From contig NZ_JBBJCN010000001.1 in NCBI RefSeq assembly GCF_037622515.1, positions 558,001 through 622,000 on the forward strand: a stretch of DNA of 64,000 nt. Reading direction: 5' to 3'. This DNA is from Paradesertivirga superstes (GTDB taxonomy: Bacteria; Bacteroidota; Bacteroidia; Sphingobacteriales; Sphingobacteriaceae). The translations under genes and the position numbers were made by a program. Shown piece after piece: positions 9,388 to 18,446 of this stretch. Below the pieces are notes generated by a model. That model had not been told where the DNA came from. It searched no databases and worked only from the letters and a program-made list of their open reading frames with translations. Numbering within the stretch: position 1 is the stretch's first letter; each line of letters starts with the position of its first letter.

Positions 9388-10443
9388 TTGAAAAATAACC
9401 GCCTAGTTAAAATTACATTACTTGTAAGTTGTTTAGTATTTTCTCATGTTGTGTACGCGCAGGATGGAGTTGCAGAATTGGCCCAGGTGGGTCCTGACGC
9501 AACAAAACTAGCCAATGCCTATCTGAGTCCAATATTCAAAGGCTTCGGTATCGGATTAAATTCCGGATGGGCAAATACAGCACATTCTAAAAACCTTGGA
9601 AGATTTGATGTAAGATTTTCTCTGACGGGAGCTTTTATTCCTAAAGAAGATGAAACTTTTGATGTTACAGCTTTAGGCTTATCCAACTCTGTTAGACTTA
9701 AATCGGGTCAGAATCCCTTATCACCGACAGCAGCCGGAGATAAAACCACTGGCCCAATAGTAGAAATCTATAATGGCAACGATAAAATCAAGGAATTTAA
9801 TCTCCCTAAAGGAGCTAACATACCGATAATTCCGGCGCCGCAGTTACAGGCCACAGTGGGCTTAATCAAGGGTATTGATGTTAGCTTACGGGCAATTCCT
9901 GAAATTAAGCTAGGTGACGTAGGTTCTATTAACATGATTGGCGGTGGTGTGAAGGTTGAACTTCTTCCGCTCATTGCAGGTAAGACCCTTGGGAAATTAC
10001 TGCCTTTTGACCTGGCAGTAGCTTTAGGCTATACCCAATTTTCATACAATAAAAAGTTAGATTATACTCCACCTTCCGGAAGCCCGGCGGTTAATGACAA
10101 CCAGGAAATAGAGGCTAAAATCTCCGGTGTCAATGTTCAGGCGATTTTATCGAAAAAACTTTTAGTATTTACACCGTTTGTCGCTGTGGGATACAATACT
10201 TCAAAAACAAGCGGAGGTCTTAAGGGAGATTACAATGTAATCACCGGTTCTGTTCCGATAACAAATATGCCTGTTTACAGCACAATAACAGACCCGGTTT
10301 CTCTTGATAAAAAGAATTTCAACAGCTTTAGAAGTGATATTGGGTTTCAATTAAATCTTGCTATTTTAAGAATATACGGATCTTATTCTGTTTCCGAATA
10401 CAATTCATTCAATGCCGGAATCGGATTTGGATTAGGAAAATAA
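9388..10443 (+). CDS. DUF6588 family protein, probable outer-membrane protein
   Basis: A 351-residue protein starting with TTG. The signal peptide ends at VYA-QDG (about residue 24). The rest is glycine- and aromatic-rich with alternating strands, and the N-terminal mature segment (GPDATKLANAYLSPIFKGFG) matches the DUF6588 family of Bacteroidota surface proteins as I recall it. A beta-barrel in the outer membrane is likely; the function is unknown. The gene is monocistronic: it has its own 177-base upstream region and a strong terminator just after the stop. Confidence 0.8.
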   Translation: MKNNRLVKITLLVSCLVFSHVVYAQDGVAELAQVGPDATKLANAYLSPIFKGFGIGLNSGWANTAHSKNLGRFDVRFSLTGAFIPKEDETFDVTALGLSNSVRLKSGQNPLSPTAAGDKTTGPIVEIYNGNDKIKEFNLPKGANIPIIPAPQLQATVGLIKGIDVSLRAIPEIKLGDVGSINMIGGGVKVELLPLIAGKTLGKLLPFDLAVALGYTQFSYNKKLDYTPPSGSPAVNDNQEIEAKISGVNVQAILSKKLLVFTPFVAVGYNTSKTSGGLKGDYNVITGSVPITNMPVYSTITDPVSLDKKNFNSFRSDIGFQLNLAILRIYGSYSVSEYNSFNAGIGFGLGK

Positions 10444-10460
10444 ATTAAAAACTCATTTCA

Positions 10461-10486
10461 AAAGCTCCGGTTTCGGAGCTTTTTTA
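10461..10486 (+). terminator. Rho-independent terminator after the DUF6588 gene
   Basis: Perfect 9-bp stem, AAAGCTCCG (10461-10469) and CGGAGCTTT (10474-10482), with a 4-base loop and a T run after it. Confidence 0.85.
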
Positions 10487-10496
10487 TTTTCATGAG

Positions 10497-11387
10497 ATGA
10501 TAAACCTTGATTTCCATAGTCCTGAAGAAGAATTCCATCATCCACTATTTCTTGAAAAGAAGATCAGAGTCTATCTTAAAAGGGACGATCTTATTCATCC
10601 ATTTATTTCCGGAAACAAATGGCGAAAGCTAAAATATATATTGCGTAAAGCTGAGTCCGAGGGCAAAAAACACCTTGTGACCTTTGGCGGAGTGTGGTCC
10701 AATCATTTATTGGCGACAGCATGTGCTGCAGCTAAATTCGGACTGAAAAGTACAGGGATTGTCCGCGGGGAAGATATAAATACCGAGACACTAACCTTTT
10801 GCAGATTGTTTGGCATGAATCTTCTTTTTGCAGACAGGGAAAGCTATCGCGATAAGCAAACCCTTTTCGACAAACATTTTAAAGATGATCAGACTGCCTT
10901 TTTAATTGATGAAGGAGGATGCAGTAATGAAGGCGCACAAGGGTGTGCTGAATTAATCGATGAACTTAAGCAAGAATACCAGCATATATTTTGTTCCTGC
11001 GGAACAGGTACAACTGCGGCCGGTATCATAAATGGATTAAAAGCTATAAACTCCAACACTGTTTTTCATGGAATATCTGTTTTAAAAGGCGATTTTCTTA
11101 AAAAAGAAATTGGAAAGCTTCTTTTGCAACCTGTTGAATTTAGCTTACATTCCGATTATCATTTCGGAGGATATGCGAAAACTCAGCCAGAACTCATTCA
11201 ATTCATTAAAGATTTTGCTTCAGGGACTGGTGTGCTACTCGATCCCGTGTACACAGGTAAAATGATGTTTGCGATCTTTGATCTGGCAAAGAAAAATTAT
11301 TTTCTACATGGTGACAAAATCCTGGCTATACATACAGGAGGCTTATTTGGATTACTGGGTATGAAAGAAAAATTTCAAAATGAGTAA
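10497..11387 (+). CDS. PLP enzyme, ACC deaminase/D-cysteine desulfhydrase family
   Basis: A 296-residue fold-type II PLP enzyme. The PLP lysine is in SGNKWRKLKY (about residue 41), followed by the substrate segment GGVWSNHLLATACAAAKFG and the glycine-rich phosphate loop CGTGTTAAG (about 165). The DPVYTGKMMF motif near the C-terminus is typical of this family. Members open the cyclopropane ring of ACC or remove sulfide from D-cysteine. True ACC deaminases need specific active-site residues that I cannot assign with certainty, so D-cysteine desulfhydrase is the safer guess. It starts directly after the terminator of the previous gene. Confidence 0.85.
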   Translation: MINLDFHSPEEEFHHPLFLEKKIRVYLKRDDLIHPFISGNKWRKLKYILRKAESEGKKHLVTFGGVWSNHLLATACAAAKFGLKSTGIVRGEDINTETLTFCRLFGMNLLFADRESYRDKQTLFDKHFKDDQTAFLIDEGGCSNEGAQGCAELIDELKQEYQHIFCSCGTGTTAAGIINGLKAINSNTVFHGISVLKGDFLKKEIGKLLLQPVEFSLHSDYHFGGYAKTQPELIQFIKDFASGTGVLLDPVYTGKMMFAIFDLAKKNYFLHGDKILAIHTGGLFGLLGMKEKFQNE

Positions 11388-11430
11388 TTTTATCAAGCGA
11401 TGCCCCATCAGGTTTTCGCTCCTTATTTAG

Positions 11431-11438
11431 TATTTTTG
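11431..11438 (+). promoter_or_regulatory. -7 promoter box of the lysine aminotransferase gene
   Basis: TATTTTTG matches the Bacteroidota TAnnTTTG box and ends 14 bases before the ATG at 11453. Confidence 0.4.
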
Positions 11439-11452
11439 AGTAAATATCTGGT

Positions 11453-12784
11453 ATGTATAAATTATCTGTCACACCCGAAAATGTACACGAAATATTAGCA
11501 AAACACATCCTTGCCGATGGCTATGACCTTACCTTTGATATGGAAAAAAGCGAAGGTGTTTTCATGTACGATTCTAAGCATAGAAGGAATATGCTTGATT
11601 TTTTTACTTGTTTTGCTTCTGTACCTTTGGGTTATAACCATCCTAAAATGCTGAATGATGAAGAGTTCAAAAAGAATTTACTTCTGGCGGCAATCAGCAA
11701 TCCTTCTAACTCGGATATTTACACACAACAATATGCTGAATTTGTAGACACCTTCGCAAAAACTGCTATACCAGATTATTTACCGCATGCATTTTTTATT
11801 GCGGGCGGAGGTCTGGCAATTGAAAATGCGCTTAAAACAGCTATGGATTGGAAAGTGCAGAAAAATTTCAGAAAGGGATATACCGAAGAACGAGGTTTTA
11901 AGGTAATACATTTTGAAAATGCCTTCCATGGTCGCACCGGATATACACTGAGCTTAACCAATACTCATCCCGAAAAAACAAAATGGTTCGCTAAATTTAA
12001 CTGGCCTCGCGTTTCAACTCCAGCAATTCATTATCCTTTAACCGGAGAAAATTTAACAGACCTTATTCAACGAGAAGAGCGTTCTATTCAACAGATTAAG
12101 CTGGCGTTTGCCGAAAATAAAGATGATATCTGTGCCATTATTATTGAGCCGGTTCAAGCCGAAGGAGGTGATAAACACGTCAGAAAGGAATTTCTGGAAC
12201 AGGTAAAAGTCCTGGCGGATGAAAATGAATGTTTCCTGATTTACGACGAGGTGCAAACAGGTGTTGGTTTATCCGGAAAGTTCTGGTGTCATGAACATTT
12301 TGGAGAAAAGGCCCGTCCGGATATAATCGCCTTTGGAAAAAAAATGCAGATATGCGGAATACTTGTCAGCAGAAAAGTAGATGAGATTGAAGGCAATGTA
12401 TTCACCGTTCCTTCGAGATTAAATTCGACCTGGGGAGGTAATCTTACGGATATGGTTCGGGCATCTAAAATACTTCAGATAATTAATGAAGATAGATTAG
12501 TAGAGAATGCCGCCCAAACAGGGCAATATCTTCAAAAACGTTTAAAAGATCTTTCCGGGAAACATCCCCAAATATCTAATGTTCGTGGATTCGGGATGCT
12601 AACGGCCTTTGATTTCCCCGATCAAAAAATGCGCGATAAATTTATAGCGAAAGGATTCGAAAATAATGTTTTGTTTATTGGCTGCGGAACATCCTCCATT
12701 CGCTTCAGACCAGCGCTTATCATGCGCCCGGAGCATATTGATGCGGGAATGGAAATTATGGAACGAATTCTTCCTTCTTTATAA
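11453..12784 (+). CDS. lat: L-lysine 6-transaminase
   Basis: A 443-residue class III aminotransferase. The PLP lysine is in IIAFGKKMQ (about residue 300), with the IYDEVQTGVG segment before it and the FHGRTGYTLSLTNT motif near 160. The N-terminus (VHEILAKHILADGYDLTFDMEKSEG) and the overall length match lysine epsilon-aminotransferases, which convert L-lysine and 2-oxoglutarate to 2-aminoadipate semialdehyde and glutamate. The usual next enzyme, a semialdehyde dehydrogenase, is not adjacent. It lies 65 bases after the ACC deaminase-like gene and has a candidate promoter of its own. Confidence 0.9.
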   Translation: MYKLSVTPENVHEILAKHILADGYDLTFDMEKSEGVFMYDSKHRRNMLDFFTCFASVPLGYNHPKMLNDEEFKKNLLLAAISNPSNSDIYTQQYAEFVDTFAKTAIPDYLPHAFFIAGGGLAIENALKTAMDWKVQKNFRKGYTEERGFKVIHFENAFHGRTGYTLSLTNTHPEKTKWFAKFNWPRVSTPAIHYPLTGENLTDLIQREERSIQQIKLAFAENKDDICAIIIEPVQAEGGDKHVRKEFLEQVKVLADENECFLIYDEVQTGVGLSGKFWCHEHFGEKARPDIIAFGKKMQICGILVSRKVDEIEGNVFTVPSRLNSTWGGNLTDMVRASKILQIINEDRLVENAAQTGQYLQKRLKDLSGKHPQISNVRGFGMLTAFDFPDQKMRDKFIAKGFENNVLFIGCGTSSIRFRPALIMRPEHIDAGMEIMERILPSL

Positions 12785-12785
12785 A

Positions 12786-13505
12786 TTACCTCAGATTAAA
12801 CAAATCATCAACACCCAGCAGTTTTTTGCTTGTGAAACCTTCTGCAAACGTAGCACCGATTGATTTACCAAATTCTCTTGCTCTTGCTTCAATTACTTTA
12901 ACAAAGTCGGGGCTCGAAATATAGGTTTCATGCTCTTCTTCAATATCGGGATTATAAAACTGAGTTTTGAAAGCTTTTATTGAGGCCATTTTTAAATCCC
13001 AAAACTCCGAAATATCAATCAAAATATCGGGTTTTATATAGGCATCCTGAATATATTCCAACACCAGCCTGGGGCGCCATGCTACTTGCTGTTTTCCTTC
13101 AAAAATGGTAACTATCTTAGGCAGACCTGCCAAAAATGCAGATTCATTTAATAAAAAGCCTCCCCTTCCATGATCGGGATGGCGATCATGTACGGCATTA
13201 ACAAGAAGTATTTCCGGCTGATATTGCCTGATCTTTGTGATGATCTGCAAGCGATGATCTTCATCATTTACAAAAAACCCATCCCTCATTCCCAAATTTT
13301 CACGAACATCTAAGCCCAAAATATTACTGGATTCCTTAGCTTCCAGGTCTCTGGTTTCTGCTGTTCCTCTGCTTCCCAATTCACCGCGGGTTAAATCTAT
13401 TATCCCTATTTTTTTACCCAAAGCTTTATGCATAAGCAAGGTTCCGGAACAACTTAATTCGGCATCATCAGGATGCGCTGCGAAAGCTAAAATGTCTATT
13501 TTCAT
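12786..13505 (-). CDS. bshB1: bacillithiol biosynthesis deacetylase BshB1
   Basis: A 239-residue PIG-L/LmbE-family deacetylase. The zinc-binding motif is AAHPDDAEL (His11, Asp14), and a second metal segment HDRHPDHGRGG lies near residue 110. The sequences LTRGELGSRGTAETR and FYNPDIEEEHETYIS are characteristic of BshB1. The enzyme removes the acetyl group from GlcNAc-malate, the second step of bacillithiol synthesis. bshA and bshC are not in this window. The gene is tail-to-tail with lat, one base apart. Confidence 0.92.
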   Translation of the reverse strand: MKIDILAFAAHPDDAELSCSGTLLMHKALGKKIGIIDLTRGELGSRGTAETRDLEAKESSNILGLDVRENLGMRDGFFVNDEDHRLQIITKIRQYQPEILLVNAVHDRHPDHGRGGFLLNESAFLAGLPKIVTIFEGKQQVAWRPRLVLEYIQDAYIKPDILIDISEFWDLKMASIKAFKTQFYNPDIEEEHETYISSPDFVKVIEARAREFGKSIGATFAEGFTSKKLLGVDDLFNLR

Positions 13506-13539
13506 TTGAGAATATTTGTCTTTTATGGCGTTTAAGCTA

Positions 13540-13584
13540 TCATGAGCTCATATTCATTGCTGCTGGTGAGTGGTATGCTCATGA
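13540..13584. repeat. 8-bp inverted repeat between bshB1 and the DUF4294 gene
   Basis: TCATGAGC (13540-13547) and GCTCATGA (13577-13584) are perfect inverted copies separated by 29 bases. The site lies upstream of bshB1 and downstream of the DUF4294 gene region; an operator is possible, but there is no other support. Confidence 0.3.
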
Positions 13585-13655
13585 CGTTTTCATTTATTAA
13601 ACTAGGTGTGTAAATTGGGCTTTATGAGGCAGAGAGGCAAAAAATGAACAGGTAT

Positions 13656-14258
13656 TTAATTATATCCCGCCATTAGAATTATTGCTTCAATATCCCGCTC
13701 TTCCTGAGCATTATACTGATGCTTAAGATTATGGCCAGATACTCTTGCAATAGATTGATAAAGAAATGCAGTAACACCGCCTTTAATTTCTCTGACTAAA
13801 TCGTAGGTGCTTTTTCCGGTTTCGCGGTCGATTAATTTTATGAGAATTTCACCCTGGTAAATCGACATATTTTTAACTTCGCGGTTAAACATATCTTTGA
13901 TTTCCTGATCGCAGGCCTTAACAAGCTTTCTTTGATCTCTTTTATTTGTGGTTAGTGCAAGGTCCTGACTAAGTTTGGTATACCTATTGCGGGCAAACCT
14001 GGCATAAGGAAGCACTTTAAGAACATTATATTTTAGACGGTCGTATTGAAATCTTGCTTCAGGCGTTCTAAAAACACGTGTAATTTTAATGTTTACATCA
14101 GCAAGGGGGATCCATGGAATCATTGTTCCATCAATATCGCGGGTAGCATATACCTTTATTGTATCATTCTTACCTGGAGCAACACCAGAATTATTCTCCT
14201 GAGCAAAAGAATAACTGAATAATACACATAAAAAAAAGGCAAGACTAAAAATTTTCAT
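13656..14258 (-). CDS. DUF4294 domain protein, exported
   Basis: A 200-residue protein with a signal peptide ending SFA-QEN (about residue 19). The body (VYATRDIDGTMIPWIPLADV, YDRLKYNVLKVLPYARFA, GEILIKLIDRETGKSTYDLV) fits DUF4294, a family restricted to Bacteroidota with no known function. Near the C-terminus it has a charged helix (HNLKHQYNAQEERDIEAI). A periplasmic location is likely. It is separated by 150 bases from bshB1 and divergent from the RelA/SpoT gene. Confidence 0.85.
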   Translation of the reverse strand: MKIFSLAFFLCVLFSYSFAQENNSGVAPGKNDTIKVYATRDIDGTMIPWIPLADVNIKITRVFRTPEARFQYDRLKYNVLKVLPYARFARNRYTKLSQDLALTTNKRDQRKLVKACDQEIKDMFNREVKNMSIYQGEILIKLIDRETGKSTYDLVREIKGGVTAFLYQSIARVSGHNLKHQYNAQEERDIEAIILMAGYN

Positions 14259-14378
14259 ACTTTAGGGAGTGCACAAAAATACACCTAATTTCGTTTATAA
14301 TTAATATCCAATATACGAAATTGTAACCCATTAAGTATAAAGAGGACAAAATTTTGACAGAATGTTTCAGATTTGAAT

Positions 14379-16610
14379 ATGAATGAGTTAGTAATTGATC
14401 TGGAAGCCGAAAAAGCGGAAATACTTAAAAGGTATCGTGCGTTGTTAAAAGCCTGTAAGTCAACTTTACAGAGGGGGGACAAGCGCCTGATCAGGCAAGC
14501 CTTTGACATGGCCCTTGACAGCCATAAAGATATGCGCCGTAAATCCGGCGAACCATATATTTATCACCCTATTGCAGTTGCACAAATTGCTGCAGAAGAA
14601 ATTGGTTTGGGAACTACTTCCATTGTATGTGCCTTATTACACGATGTAGTTGAAGATACAGCAATTACTCTTGATGATATTGAAAGAGAGTTCGGAAAAA
14701 AAGTCGCTAAAATAATAGATGGTTTAACCAAAATTTCCGGCGTCTTTGATACGAACAGCTCTTTACAGGCAGAAAACTTCAGAAAGATGCTGCTTACCCT
14801 GGCAGATGATGTCAGAGTAATTTTAATAAAGCTGGCCGACCGTTTGCACAATATGCGAACCATGGATTTTATGCCAAGGGATAAACAAATGAAAATTTCA
14901 TCTGAAACTATTTATCTCTACGCGCCGCTGGCACACCGCCTAGGTTTATATGCCATGAAATCCGAATTAGAGGATCTCTCCATGAAATATATGGAATCAG
15001 AGACCTATAAATTCATCGCTAAAAAATTAAACGAAAAAAAGGCAGAAAGAGAGCAATATGTAAAAGCATTCGTTGAACCCATAAAAGACATACTTGAAGA
15101 GCAGGGCCTGACTGCGGAAGTATACGGCCGTCCGAAATCAATTCACTCTATATGGAATAAAATGCGGAGCAAAGGAATTCCATTTGAGGAAGTGTATGAC
15201 CTTTTTGCCATCCGTATTATATTAGACAGCAAACCGGAAACCGAAAAAGCAGATTGCTGGAAAGCATATTCAATTGTAACTGACTTATATCGTCCTAATC
15301 CTGACAGGTTGCGTGACTGGATCTCTTCGCCAAGAGCCAATGGGTACGAATCTTTACACACTACGGTTATGGGTCCTAAGGGCCAGTGGGTAGAAGTTCA
15401 AATCAGAACTATGCGCATGAATGAGATTGCTGAAAAAGGATTTGCGGCACATTGGAAATATAAAGAATCTTCGTCAGACAGTGGCTTGGATCTGTGGATA
15501 CAAAAGGTACGTGAACTCTTAAGCAACCCTGAATCGAACGCACTGGATTTTCTGGATGATTTCAAAATGAACCTTTTTTCTGATGAGATTTTCATCTTTA
15601 CTCCTAAGGGTGCATTAAAACAACTTCCAACAGAAGCTACTGCGCTTGATTTTGCATTTGATATTCACTCTGATATCGGAGCAAAATGTATCGGAGCAAA
15701 AGTAAACCACAAACTGGTGCCACTTTCGCATAAGCTTCAGAATGGTGATCAGGTTGAGATAATCACCTCCAGTAAACAAACTCCTAAAGAAGACTGGTTA
15801 AATTTTGTGGTTACCGCGAAAGCGAAATCTAAAATTAAATCAAGTCTTAAAGAAGAAAAACGCCGAGTTGCTGATGAAGGGAAAGAAATTCTGGAGAGAA
15901 AACTAAAATCTCTTAAAATAACGTACAACACAGATAACATCAATAAGATTACCTATTATTTTAAATATCCCTCACCTCTGGATCTGTTCTATAATGTTGC
16001 TACCGGTGTTATTGATTTAAAGGATCTGAAGCAATTTCAAACCTCCGAAAAAACCATTGAACAACGGTCACCGGAAAAAATTGAAGCTCATCAGATAGAA
16101 GGAATTATTAATAAAGTTAAATCTAAAGACAGCAACACCTTACTTATCGGTGAAGATTTACAAAAAATAGATTACAAACTTTCAACCTGCTGTAATCCCA
16201 TTCCTGGCGATGACGTATTCGGATTTATAACGATTAATGACGGAATTAAAATCCATCGTACAACCTGTCCCAATGCCGCCAAACTGATGGCCAATTACGG
16301 TTACCGGATAGTAAAAGCTAAATGGACATCGCAGAAGGAACTGGCGTTTTTAACAGGCTTGCGCATAACCGGAATTGACGATGTGGGCTTAATAAATAAA
16401 TTAACTACAGTAATTTCTAACGATTTTAAAGTTAACATGCGCTCCATTACGGTGGATAGCAATGAAGGGATTTTTGAAGGCTCCATAATGGTTTACGTGA
16501 ACGACACGCAACATCTTGACAATCTGATTAAGAAACTCAGGCAGGTAAAAGGAGTAACAGCGGTGACCCGATTTGACTCAGAACACCAAAATATTGATTT
16601 GGCTTCATAA
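14379..16610 (+). CDS. bifunctional (p)ppGpp synthetase/hydrolase, RelA/SpoT family
   Basis: A 743-residue Rel protein. I use the ATG at 14379; the frame also allows a TTG two codons earlier. The hydrolase domain has the intact HDxxED motif (LLHDVVEDT, from about residue 88), so it can degrade ppGpp. The synthetase domain (about 230-350) contains YDLFAIRIIL and GYESLHTTV. A TGS domain (about 400-460), a cysteine-bearing segment (STCCNPIPGDDVFGFIT) and a C-terminal ACT domain follow. It is the single long Rel expected in Bacteroidota and controls the stringent response. It is followed 55 bases later by fur and then purA. Confidence 0.94.
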   Translation: MNELVIDLEAEKAEILKRYRALLKACKSTLQRGDKRLIRQAFDMALDSHKDMRRKSGEPYIYHPIAVAQIAAEEIGLGTTSIVCALLHDVVEDTAITLDDIEREFGKKVAKIIDGLTKISGVFDTNSSLQAENFRKMLLTLADDVRVILIKLADRLHNMRTMDFMPRDKQMKISSETIYLYAPLAHRLGLYAMKSELEDLSMKYMESETYKFIAKKLNEKKAEREQYVKAFVEPIKDILEEQGLTAEVYGRPKSIHSIWNKMRSKGIPFEEVYDLFAIRIILDSKPETEKADCWKAYSIVTDLYRPNPDRLRDWISSPRANGYESLHTTVMGPKGQWVEVQIRTMRMNEIAEKGFAAHWKYKESSSDSGLDLWIQKVRELLSNPESNALDFLDDFKMNLFSDEIFIFTPKGALKQLPTEATALDFAFDIHSDIGAKCIGAKVNHKLVPLSHKLQNGDQVEIITSSKQTPKEDWLNFVVTAKAKSKIKSSLKEEKRRVADEGKEILERKLKSLKITYNTDNINKITYYFKYPSPLDLFYNVATGVIDLKDLKQFQTSEKTIEQRSPEKIEAHQIEGIINKVKSKDSNTLLIGEDLQKIDYKLSTCCNPIPGDDVFGFITINDGIKIHRTTCPNAAKLMANYGYRIVKAKWTSQKELAFLTGLRITGIDDVGLINKLTTVISNDFKVNMRSITVDSNEGIFEGSIMVYVNDTQHLDNLIKKLRQVKGVTAVTRFDSEHQNIDLAS

Positions 16611-16638
16611 AACTTTTAAGATTTCTTATTTTTTTGGA

Positions 16639-16646
16639 TAAATTTG
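16639..16646 (+). promoter_or_regulatory. -7 promoter box of fur
   Basis: TAAATTTG matches TAnnTTTG and lies 19 bases before the fur ATG, so fur may be transcribed independently of the upstream Rel gene. Confidence 0.4.
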
Positions 16647-16665
16647 AGCGCTGTTAAAGCAAACT

Positions 16666-17139
16666 ATGCCTGCACAAGAAACTATAGCACTTGTAAAAAA
16701 GATTTTTGAGGCTTACCTCGAAAATAAAAACTTAAGAAAAACGCCCGAGCGTTTTGCTATACTGGAAGAAATATATTCACGTAGCGACCATTTTGATGTA
16801 GAGTCACTTTACATCCACATGAAAAATAAAAAATATCGTGTGAGCAGAGCGACAGTTTACAATACCCTGGAGCTCCTGGTCTCTTGTGATCTGGTTACCA
16901 AACATCAGTTTGGTAAAAATATGGCTCAATTCGAAAAATCATATGGATATAAACAACATGACCATATCATTTGCATAGACTGTGGTAAAGTAGTTGAATT
17001 CTGCGATCCGCGAATTGGCCAGATACAATCCATGATGGGCGATTTACTGAAATTTGAAATTAAACACCACTCTCTAAATCTTTACGGCAACTGTGCTAAA
17101 TTAAAAGCCGGTTATTGTGAATCTTATTCAAAAAATTAA
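16666..17139 (+). CDS. Fur family transcriptional regulator
   Basis: A 157-residue Fur-type repressor. The winged helix spans about residues 20-85 (LRKTPERFAILEEIY, VSRATVYNTLELL). The metal-binding part has HDHIICIDCGKVVEF with C103 and C106 as the first structural-zinc pair. The second pair is unusual: C143 and C151 are seven residues apart rather than the common CxxC. It may sense iron, zinc or peroxide; the sequence does not decide. It sits 16 bases before purA in the same direction. Confidence 0.9.
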   Translation: MPAQETIALVKKIFEAYLENKNLRKTPERFAILEEIYSRSDHFDVESLYIHMKNKKYRVSRATVYNTLELLVSCDLVTKHQFGKNMAQFEKSYGYKQHDHIICIDCGKVVEFCDPRIGQIQSMMGDLLKFEIKHHSLNLYGNCAKLKAGYCESYSKN

Positions 17140-17155
17140 TACCAAAATAATTTAA

Positions 17156-18430
17156 ATGGCTGTTGACGTACTCTTAGGCCTCCAATGGGGCGATGAAGGA
17201 AAAGGAAAAATTGTTGATGTTCTAAGTCCGAAATATGATTTAATCGCACGCTTTCAAGGTGGGCCTAATGCCGGGCACACGCTGGAATTTGACAATCAGA
17301 AATATGTATTGAATACTATCCCTTCCGGAATTTTCAATGAAAAAACCATGAATCTGATCGGCAATGGTGTAGTAATCGATCCGATTATTCTTAAACGGGA
17401 ACTTGAAAACCTTAAAAAAAGTGGTTTTGATCCTGTAGCAGCCAAAAAGCTGGTTATTGCACGTAAGGCTCACCTTATTCTTCCGACACATCAATTGCTT
17501 GACGCTGCCTCTGAAAGTAAGATGGGCGATGGAAAAATCGGCTCTACGCTAAAAGGTATCGGTCCCACATATATGGACAAAACCGGTCGTAATGGCGTTA
17601 GAGTTGGCGATACAATGCTGCCTGATTTCAAAGACAAATACAACAAACTGGTAAATAAGCATAAATCTATTCTTTCACACTACGGTGAAATTCCTGATTT
17701 CTCAGAAAAAGAAGCTGCGTTCTTCGAAGCAATAGAATATCTTAAGGCAATCCCGCAAGTAGACAGCGAGCATTATGTAAATCAATTTTTAACCGCAGGT
17801 AAAAGTGTTTTGGCCGAAGGTGCACAGGGCGCAATGCTTGACGTAGATTTTGGATCTTATCCTTTTGTCACTTCTTCTAATACGACTGCGGCAGGGGCCT
17901 GTACTGGTCTCGGCATCGCACCGTCCAAAATCGGTTCCGTAATCGGAATTTTCAAAGCTTACTGCACACGTGTTGGGGGCGGACCATTCCCTACTGAGTT
18001 ACATGATGAAACCGGTGAAGAACTTCGCAAAACAGGTCATGAATTCGGTGCTACAACTGGTCGCCCACGTCGCTGCGGATGGATTGATCTTCCTGCTCTT
18101 AAATACGCTGTCATGCTTAATGGAGTTACCGAACTGGTAATGACAAAGGCGGATGTATTAAGTGGCTTCGACAAAATTTATGCCTGCACGCATTACGAAT
18201 ATAATGGTGAAACTATAGATTATATGCCTTATGATATCTGTTCAATCGAACCCAAACCAGTTTTTAAAGAAATTGATGGTTGGAAAGAGGATCTGACTGG
18301 AATTAAAACTATAGCTGAAATTCCAGAAAAATTAATGGCTTATGTAAAGTATTTAGAAGCAGAAGTCGGGGTACCTGTAAAGTATCTTTCGGTTGGACCT
18401 GACCGTGTTCAAACTCTGATTTTGAACTAA
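17156..18430 (+). CDS. purA: adenylosuccinate synthase
   Basis: A 424-residue PurA of normal length. The GTP-binding loop GLQWGDEGKGK is at residues 8-18, followed by the IMP-binding segment FQGGPNAGHT and the family signature KIGSTLKGIGPTYMDK. The guanine site (TKADVL) is near residue 328. It joins IMP and aspartate using GTP, the first committed step to AMP, in the cytosol. PurA is a known inhibition target of ppGpp, and here it lies two genes downstream of the Rel enzyme. Confidence 0.96.
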   Translation: MAVDVLLGLQWGDEGKGKIVDVLSPKYDLIARFQGGPNAGHTLEFDNQKYVLNTIPSGIFNEKTMNLIGNGVVIDPIILKRELENLKKSGFDPVAAKKLVIARKAHLILPTHQLLDAASESKMGDGKIGSTLKGIGPTYMDKTGRNGVRVGDTMLPDFKDKYNKLVNKHKSILSHYGEIPDFSEKEAAFFEAIEYLKAIPQVDSEHYVNQFLTAGKSVLAEGAQGAMLDVDFGSYPFVTSSNTTAAGACTGLGIAPSKIGSVIGIFKAYCTRVGGGPFPTELHDETGEELRKTGHEFGATTGRPRRCGWIDLPALKYAVMLNGVTELVMTKADVLSGFDKIYACTHYEYNGETIDYMPYDICSIEPKPVFKEIDGWKEDLTGIKTIAEIPEKLMAYVKYLEAEVGVPVKYLSVGPDRVQTLILN

Positions 18431-18446
18431 ATTCAAATTTTCCGGC

